A stretch of 64,000 nucleotides of DNA, taken from Anticarsia gemmatalis (taxonomy: Eukaryota; Arthropoda; Insecta; Lepidoptera; Erebidae). Location of the stretch: the NCBI RefSeq assembly GCF_050436995.1, contig NC_134763.1, forward strand, positions 10,907,001 to 10,971,000, read 5' to 3'. The notes beneath the pieces were generated by a model. That model saw nothing but the letters and a program-made list of their open reading frames with translations, was not told where the DNA came from and did not search any database. Below, piece by piece: positions 56,198-64,000 of this stretch. The position numbers and the translations under genes are program-made. Positions within the stretch are counted from its first letter, which is position 1; each line of letters begins with the position of its first letter.

Positions 56198-57600
56198 TGG
56201 CAAGGACGAAGCCGGGGTGGTTTTATAAAAAAAAATATAAGTTTAAAAGATGCGGGAATATCAGGTCACGATTTCCATAATTATCTCCGTACAGTAAATT
56301 TATTACACATATTAAAACCTGTCTTTGCTATACTGTAAACGTTGTTTCCATATTATTTGATTCACATTACTTTTCAAAACTGATAAACTAGTGATTCCCT
56401 ATTATATAGAAACTTTATATATTATATAACAAGTTGTTAAAAACCGCTGTAATATTGCTAAGATCGTACATTGAGTTTGTTCGAGTTTAATAAGAATAAC
56501 TTTAAGTACTACGCTCGCTACAGAATACGTTAAGGCGAGGTTATATTGAAAAGCAATAGAAAGGCTGATGGTTTTAAAAATGGGCTGAATTTGTATACCT
56601 TGTTGAAGTCTTTTCTTACATTCCTTGTTAGCAACTAGTTCGTAATATAATAAAACATGTTTTGGACATGTTTTACTGCGAAAAATGGTCAAAGAAAATC
56701 TAGGATTAAAAATATAATCTATAGTGTTTTCATTGAGTCTTGGCTGTAATCTTATAGTCTGATAATCTGATCTATTGATTGTCCGTTGTAAAGAGCAGAT
56801 GCTCTCCACAGCTACATCTCTTACATATACTTTAATTTTCTTTCACTACTATAAATTGGAACTATAGTACTATACTATATATTCTAGCCTACTATACTAA
56901 GTATAAAGTAGGAAATAAATAACAGTTAGCAGAACTAAAAAAAACTACCCCAGACTTTGGTATTATTCTTTCATAATTCTCTATCTTCATAAAATATTCT
57001 CAATAACCTAACCCTTAATAGTTTCATGTTATTCCGATACGAAAATAACAAGTTCACGTGAAGTTTAGAGCACAGACTTAGTTCCATTATACAAACATAC
57101 TTTATTTTCAACTAGTAACAAATACTTTGTGGTTACATGCGGGTAGATGGGAAAACTTTCAAATTGTATTAAAAAGATAATGTTTTGGAATAGTTTCGTT
57201 AAATATTTATTGCTTTAAAAAAAATTGTCGTTACGGAGCTGCTAAATTGTTGCTATCAAATGTCCAAAAAAGCGTTATTATTTGAAAGAACACTGTCTCT
57301 CGCCCTCGTTCTGCCAGCACCGCGAACTGAAGAACTAACCCCTTCCTCGTTTCGGAAGGAGTCCCTCGACCAAGAGTGGAACAGTAATTTGGTAGAAAGG
57401 TAAAAAAATACTGATTTGAATTTGGGAACGTAAGTGTTAGTCAATAAAATCAGTAAAATAGTCCATAGTAGCTAGGTTAGGTAGTTCAAATATAAGATCT
57501 AAACATTTATACTAGAATTTATATTATCTTCTATCATAATCTTCACAATATCCCAACAAATTGAACCTCGCTCTCACATAAAGACATCAAGATAAAAACC
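56198..57600. other. Unassigned AT-rich DNA; one 135-codon frame
   Basis: The minus frame 56402-56809 (GTG start) is the second longest in the window, but has low-complexity AT codons, no recognised domain and no supporting signal. I do not call it a gene. Nothing else was recognised. Confidence 0.35.
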
Positions 57601-57609
57601 TCTGTTCGG

Positions 57610-57680
57610 GGTCATGGACCGCGTAGCGCCTCTACGGGTGTCGCTACGAGCTGCTACGATAGCTCTACGGACGTAGCCTG
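57610..57680. repeat. Cluster of CTACG/CGTAG words
   Basis: 'ctacgggtgtcgctacgagc', 'tgctacgatagctctacgg' and 'acgtagcctg' give at least six CTACG or CGTAG words in about 70 bases, on both strands. It looks like a degraded minisatellite or a TE remnant. GC is above the surroundings. Confidence 0.4.
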
Positions 57681-60600
57681 AAAATAGGATTGTATTGATT
57701 TACGGTCATAGTTTTATTGGACCGTGTTTATTAGGATATATTGACTTCAAGTAGCACGTGTTACTATTGAAATGTTAATGTTAATACGCTGTTCGGATAG
57801 TTGAGCAATTAATTGATCATACTAGAAGGGTCTTTTGTTTTTGTATTACCGATTTGAAATTAGGTCACAATAAGACATCAATCGTTTTATTTTACTATCC
57901 AACGTGAACTAAGCAAGGCTGTGGCACTTACACTTACGCAATAAATACAATACAGAGTTGCGAGCTTTATACTTTTAAGTAGAACAAAGTATTCATTACA
58001 GCTATTGGAACAGTTACAATTTCGTAGCAACATACAACACACTAAAATTATTTATTTTCATAATAGGAATTGCAACCATTTCATATGTGTTACATTTATA
58101 TTTAATATTGATTGACGGAACGTAGTAGGGATCTGAACCACTCCGAAAAAATGACGTAAAGATAGAAAAATAAACGCACTCGAACATAATCTTTTAAACA
58201 CACAAAACCATCAACCCAAAAACAACTGTAAACTTGAGTCAACATTTACCCATCGAAACGTGTCATAGCCGAGTAAATTCTGAACCGTTATAGATTTGCA
58301 TAATTGCATTACCAAGGAGGCTTTCATAAAAAATGTATTAAGAGACACCTGGTCTCAACGTAACTTTTGCCTCTAAAAAATTATTTATATCAAAGTTCTT
58401 TCATAAATCAGACTAAAGTTGTTTACAAAGTAATTCCGGATCTTGTTGCCGGCGAATATTTTGCTGCTGTATAAAAACAAACGGCACTTTTAGTTGAAAC
58501 GGTAAGGTGATATGTTTTACAGTTTTTGAAATGATCGGCGAAGTTTTGAGGGTAAAGGTTTACTGCTTTTTGAGAGGTGTACTTGAATTTACTTTAAAAC
58601 TATGAAGAGCAAATGGCTGGTCCTGTTCCCATTCTTGAATGAGGATCAGGCACAGCATCGCAATGGTAGTCACCATAACTCTTATTTTTGAGTAGGTCAC
58701 GACGTTGTTATGTTCAATCTTCATAACTAAGAAAATGTTTTTTTTTCTAAAAGTCCCTACACACAAAATTAGAAACTGAAGCATCATATTTCAAATATCT
58801 GTGGATTGTTAACTTCCGATTTTTATCTGCCTTTAGTAATTTAGACGTGAAATAATTGCCACTTGGCTTCTAGCCTTCTTATATATTATCTGCTAGCTTA
58901 TAGTTTGTGTACTAGGCAAAGAATTTCCTAAGCCTGCGAAGGTTTTCTATTTACCTTACGACACTAGCCGCCAGGTGACAGATTGAGGAAAATTTCTTAC
59001 AATTAAGTTATGCTTCATAAAATCTGAGATCTCTTGCTTAATGCTAAGTATATTTTTCCTCGCAACATTGAGTTGTAGGCAAGGAGCTAGTGAAAAATTA
59101 GATTAACTAATTCTTTAAGAAATTTTATATTTAATACAAAAACCACGCCGTAACCCGCCCGTAAGACAAAAACCACGTCGGTTTTAAAGTGATTGAGTTA
59201 GTGATACTAAGCGTGGGTATTGTTGTTTAAATCTAAGATGGGACAATTGACTGTTACAGCACTTTCGTGACTTTTATTCATATCCTTGTTAAACACCCTA
59301 TCTTATCCATGACAAGACAAACTTCCGATTAGGGTAGTTGTTTATGGGAAATCAATACAAACTAGTTTAAAAACAATTGCCAAAGAATAAAGTGATACTT
59401 TGTTACAAACAATAGGTATAATATTTTTTTAGGCTCATTTGGAGTAGATATCAAAGTAAGAACAAGGAAAAGGTGAGGACGTTATTAACGCCACTCATCT
59501 AGCTCTACAAATGGTTTTCCGTTTTCCGTCACACGTGCCGCTCATATCTCAGAAGATAACGCAAAAACAATTTTGGACAGTTTTCTACTTAAAGGTATCA
59601 AGGTCGAGAATGACTCGGAATGAACAATATTTTAGATAGAGGATAGTGATAATGCAACATTTACTTTAATCACATATTATTTTTAATGTTTACGCGTATC
59701 AATAAAGTACCTATTACAAAAATCTTACTTAGCTTGATTTTGATTACATGGTTTTTAAAAATGCTTTTTATTTTTATTCGAAAGTGCCTCTACATATTTC
59801 TTTTTCTGATTAATGTCATTTCTGTGAGAAAATTCTTACCTATTTTACATAGAGTTAGAGAGCCAAGTACTGTATCCAATTATTTTTATATTAAAATATG
59901 CTAAATAACATTCAATTTACTCATACTATCTCCTAGACTATACTACTCAAGATAAGCATAGATTTGTGCAAAAATTCTAATCTTCCAACTTGAATATTAC
60001 AGACCCGATTCATGGAACAATTTACGATTATTCGAAAAGTAATCGGGATACCTGCCGCTCCGGGCCTAACAAGACACCTACTTATTTGTCCCCGGAGACA
60101 CTACGCCGGCTACTTATGAAATATTTCAGTTTTTCACAAAGCATTCGTTTTGAAAGTTTTGAGAGCGCCCAAGTGAAACCAATTCGGGTGTTTAGCTCCT
60201 AAACTATAGTTTGGGTGTGTTAGAAGAATTTTTATTGGGTTGAAATTATTTTTACTACAGACTAAGCTTAGAAATACTGTTTTTAAGTATCTATAACTTG
60301 AGTTATATTTGCAAAGTGAGAAGCGTTTTTGTTTAGTGTTTGAATAAAAAAAAAATTGAGACTAAAAATATTTATATAATATAGATTCTCAGACTCATAT
60401 TTTATGTCATATTTCTCATCAGAATTGTGGCATTACCGATACATTGCCACAATATACAACCACACATAGTTTTCAATATAAATAAAATCACACAATAGCA
60501 TTCCAACAACAATAAAACATAACTTTTCTAAAACCAACACTTCATACACACACTCCAGCACCTAAGTCTATAATAACCGGGAACATAAAGTTAAAACAAA

Positions 60601-60799
60601 AGAATCCACACCACAAACACCTTGCCTTATCCCGCACAATCTCTAACTTAGCACCTTAAAGTTTCGCCGACCACGTGAAGGTGAACACATACTAGAGCGT
60701 TTATTTGAAACAGATAATGAAGGCTTGTAACACACAATAAAAGATAACAATTTTTTTATTGCAATACACTAGACAAATACTATCGTGTAAGCAAGTTTG
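57681..60799. other. Mostly unassigned AT-rich DNA
   Basis: A two-copy direct repeat 'acaaaaaccacg(c/t)cg' is at 59137-59180. A splice-acceptor-like 'tgaatattacag' at about 59990-60001 precedes a balanced 200-bp stretch with a 70-codon frame (59990-60202), unassigned. Nothing else recognised. Confidence 0.35.
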
Positions 60800-60950
60800 T
60801 AGATGGTTAGGCCTTGAGTGCACCACGCTGGCTAAGTACAGGTTGGGAACGACGCATGCCTTTAAGAAATGCATTAAATAATTTTTAGGCATGCAAGGCT
60901 TCATCGCGATGATTTGTTTACCGTTAGAATAAGATAATAATTTTCTTAGG
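60800..60950 (+). repeat. Dispersed repeat family C, partial copy
   Basis: 'ttgagtgcaccacgctggc', 'aagtacaggttgggaacgac', 'aggcatgcaaggcttc' and 'gcgatgatttgtttaccg' follow family C order. Confidence 0.5.
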
Positions 60951-61017
60951 CTACACCAATTGTCTCTCTGATGAATGAAGACTTAGCTCTCACTAATATA
61001 AAACGATTATATCCTTA

Positions 61018-61163
61018 CCCTCTTATTCATAAACACACTATAAACCTATTTTAGTTAAAACACTACTAAAATATGTTTTCTCTTTTTCATTTCGCTAAAG
61101 AGTGAAAGAAACAAAACATTTTATAAGCCTTTCACAACTTCATATTTTTTATGAATAAGAGGG
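61018..61163. mobile_element. MITE with TTA target duplication (family G)
   Basis: The terminal repeats CCCTCTTATTCATAAA (61018-61033) and its exact complement at the right end bound a 146-bp AT-rich element flanked by TTA at 61015-61017 and 61164-61166. The 3-bp TTA duplication is consistent with PIF/Harbinger-type elements, though the end sequence is not diagnostic. No ORF. Confidence 0.75.
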
Positions 61164-61702
61164 TTAGACTGTGATTCAACCTGACGCCACCTGAATCTTG
61201 GAAAAGATTGCAAAAGATGAATACAGGCTACTGATTATGAAGTTGAAGACATACTGACAAGTTCTTAAAACTATTCTTCCACATTGATACCAGTTATTTC
61301 AGCATTCTAAGAAATATAAAAATACATGTAAACACTCTAATGTATACTAGCATAAAGCGTTCAACCCTCCACAATTTTCTGCAAGCAAATCCCTAACATT
61401 CGCAACACTACAGATATTTAGCTTTCGCCCATAAAATACATGGAGTGGTCAGGCCAAGTAACGCCCCGATGTTTATACTCCGGGAAATAATGGGTTCGCA
61501 AGAGAAATTGTCTCCATTTTAAAGTAACAACGCCTTCTGTCATTGGAGCCCTTGTTCGTTTTGCAGTGGATGAAATATAGAGTCTCGATGGGTCCCTGTT
61601 TGCTAGAGGGTCACTTAGTGCAGTGTTTAATGTATGAGAGGTAATGAGTTATTTAGATGGTTATGAGTAATTTTGACAACAGAAGAAATAATTATGAGTA
61701 TA
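61164..61702. other. Unassigned DNA
   Basis: A balanced stretch at about 61435-61620 ('aagtaacgccccgatg', 'gagtctcgatgggtccctg') may be conserved. No frame or repeat recognised. Confidence 0.35.
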
Positions 61703-61775
61703 CAGTAAGCGGAGTGGTCAATGTAGGTACATCCAACTAATCAAAAGCTTACAGGTTTGAATCTGGGGTCGTTTA
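61703..61775 (+). repeat. tRNA-like SINE head relic
   Basis: 'gcggagtggtcaatgtaggt' resembles an A-box region and 'acaggtttgaatctggggtc' holds a B-box-like GGTTTGAATCT. The body after it is AT-rich and not alignable. Not an intact tRNA gene because no acceptor stem pairs. Confidence 0.45.
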
Positions 61776-64000
61776 ACTTGTGTTTGAATATTCTCAATTT
61801 ATTCTTCTATTAGCTTAGAAATTGCTGATGTGTCCAAAGTGACAAAAATAGGCTCGCACTTTATAACTAGTGACTATTTCTTACATCTCTACCTACTTAC
61901 ATACGGGCATGCGATGAACGGCAAGCCTGACTTAAACCAAAATAAATAGATATTAAATATTATTAAATTTTTCCATGACATTATAGCTTGTAATATACAT
62001 ATATATCAAGGTGTTCATCGCAAGCGTGTTTTTAACAAAAATGGAAAACTCAAAGGATTGCTATTTAATTAGGCTATTAATTTGGTCGTCCAAATTGGCT
62101 ACTACGTGGTTTCCGGCTACGAAGGGAAGCTACCTATTTCCTGCTGTGGTTGCACGTTTGTGCAAGGCTACTGTGGAATTATTTAAGGCTTCTAGGTACT
62201 AGGTTTGTGACATCTGTGTTGCTATGCAGAGTCTAGGACTGACATGAGTCTTTATGTAAAACGTAAAATATAACTTTCTATCCCTGTCTTGGTGACAAAA
62301 ATTAAAAAACGGTTTTGCATATTTGACTGTTTATTAGAAAAAAATTAAGGATTCAACTTGCGATACGCATCTAGAGCGATTTTTTAAATTAATGATTATA
62401 AAACGGTGAAACTTATTTAGTTACCTTAATGTCACATATTACTACACAACAGGGGTTGTCATGGTGCTCTTAAAAAATATAGTTACTAATTTTAATTGGC
62501 AAATTGACTGTTTATCACAATTTCCTAAAATTCCCATTAAAGCATAATTACCGTACAAATAAACCAAACTTAATTAGAACTTTAAACTTAAAGGAAAAAA
62601 AAATCGAGTTAAATAAATTACTTGCAATAAACTATATTTGGACTGCCTCCGTAAAAACACATTGTCACAAAATTAAAGCCAGCAAATTCCTTGAAACAAT
62701 TGCCCCAGTGGCGTACGCACCTTATTATCCCTCTATAACTTGCTAAAAATACAACACCAACGAATAAAATCTGGACACGTGTCAACCCTAAATTTTAGTC
62801 AAATTGCGCCTGTGCTTCGTTTAGACTGCGCTAGTAAACAGTCGAGTAGCGAGTAATTAAATTTGATATACAACTGTTTCCATATAAATATATTTACCAA
62901 AAAACTTATATTAAGTATATGTCTATTTTTTTTATCTAATGAGGACAAAGAAGCCGATGACAGTACCGTTAATTTATTTTATTTACATAAACAGCTTCTC
63001 TAATATTAATATCGTCTAACAAATAGTCTTAAAATAGTTCATGCTAGCTTATTTTGAAAGATAATTTTCAGGAAAAAAGTCAATCTATTAACCAAATGGA
63101 ATAATGTTTTAAGACTAACATAAGTAACTAAGTAAAGTAAACGACTCATTTGTTAAAATTATAACTAAAAATAGTATAGCATTTAGTACGTCTTATTTTA
63201 TAACTTCTTTTTGAGAACTCTCTTCGTTGCCACTCGACCAAACACTTACCCCGCCTGAACTAACCTCTAATACTGCGTTAGGGCTACCAGTTCATTTCCA
63301 CGTGGCATTTTACGCGTTAATTAAAGTTTTCAAAGGTTCTCTACGCGGACAGACTTTCAAATGTGTGATGAGAGCTCCACTTTGATTTTAAATCTACTTT
63401 TTTACAATTAATTTTGTTCTGTGTGTGACCTACCTTATACGTGAACGAATAAAAAATGTAATTACGCTTTGAAATTGCACTTGGCGTAAATTATCTTTAG
63501 AATATTGACTTAGCTCAGCAACTGTACCTTTTTTATATTCAATACTTTAAGACAATATTTAATTAAAATACAAGAAGATGAAAATTAAGTGTTGCAAAAA
63601 GGTCAGGTGCTTAGTAATTGTACTGGCTGTGCTGCATGTCAAGATGTATGGATGTGAATGGGGCAAGGGAAGTTTGTAAGGTTTGCAAGTGTCTACCCCT
63701 GTAAGAAAAAGGCGGGATTTTACATATGCATGTACTATCGAACCAACTGAATCATGACCCATTTTGCCGATAATTCGCTTGAAACCGTCAAAACAATAAG
63801 AATTTCGTCTCTAACGTCAAAGTTGCACTTAGGACATTTTAAACATGAATACGACTGTGTCATGATGTATCTACGACTACAGACAACTTTGACCTTTGTT
63901 ACCACAGTACTAGATACGTTTTCGATAAATCACTCTTAATTTGAATCTAGAATGTTAATAGTCTAAACTCTTTGCACTACGAAAAAATCTATTTGTGTGA
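61776..64000. other. Unassigned AT-rich DNA to the window end
   Basis: No gene or repeat recognised. Balanced patches at about 62700-62850 and 63230-63360 stand out slightly. Frames of 60-80 codons are chance-like. Confidence 0.4.

Noticed and set aside
56402..56809. 135-codon minus-strand frame
   Set aside because: GTG start, AT-rich codons, no domain, promoter or homology I recognise; long AT-rich frames occur by chance in 64 kb.
59990..60202. Possible exon with DPIHG residues recalling HD-domain proteins
   Set aside because: Only five residues match and no HD motif follows.

Overview
This window looks like AT-rich intergenic or intronic DNA from a lepidopteran (moth or butterfly) nuclear genome. 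The basis is the absence of any bacterial-style gene packing, a background of roughly two-thirds A+T, and a repeat set I recognise as typical of Lepidoptera: short non-autonomous Helitrons with 3' CTAG ends, tRNA-derived SINEs, a dispersed repeat carrying a 'ccaccacgctgg' core, foldback MITEs and a CR1/Rex-like LINE. I could not recognise a host protein-coding gene. Almost all short reading frames here are chance frames in AT-rich DNA or pieces of repeats.

Layout. 0-8 kb: mostly unique AT-rich DNA with one Helitron (1217-1460), a hairpin, a diverged duplicated 50-base element (1037 and 2045) and a GC-rich hairpin (3607-3637). 8-16 kb: three copies of a ~170-bp inverted-terminal-repeat element (family A), another MITE, a 5S-rRNA-derived SINE with target-site duplications (11122-11338), a Helitron and a GC-rich patch. 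16-22 kb: a reverse-strand relative of the 5S SINE, a second Helitron family, a small ORF resembling a phage Ogr/Delta zinc finger (17856-18110), and the only convincing long ORF, a 5'-truncated LINE reverse transcriptase (18962-20536, minus). 22-32 kb: a large palindrome, a chimeric Helitron, two foldback elements, a second 5S SINE and a GC-rich 455-bp element flanked by TTA. 32-43 kb: a long, largely unique stretch with several higher-GC patches that could be cis-regulatory, then a head-to-tail pair of family A elements and a tRNA-derived SINE. 43.6-45.7 kb: a tandem array of ~376-384-bp units, each containing a family A remnant; one unit was later hit by a SINE and another by a Helitron. 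46-64 kb: scattered Helitrons, SINE fragments, MITEs and otherwise unassigned DNA.

The mobile elements are mostly non-autonomous and depend on enzymes not encoded here: Helitrons on a Rep/Helicase, SINEs on a partner LINE, MITEs on a transposase. The LINE has an intact RT frame but lacks its endonuclease, so it cannot move by itself. The most notable items are the MITE-containing tandem array (a possible satellite seed), the 5S-derived SINE family, the Ogr-like ORF and the chimeric Helitron. All repeat-family assignments come from reading the sequence and from general knowledge; no database search was run.
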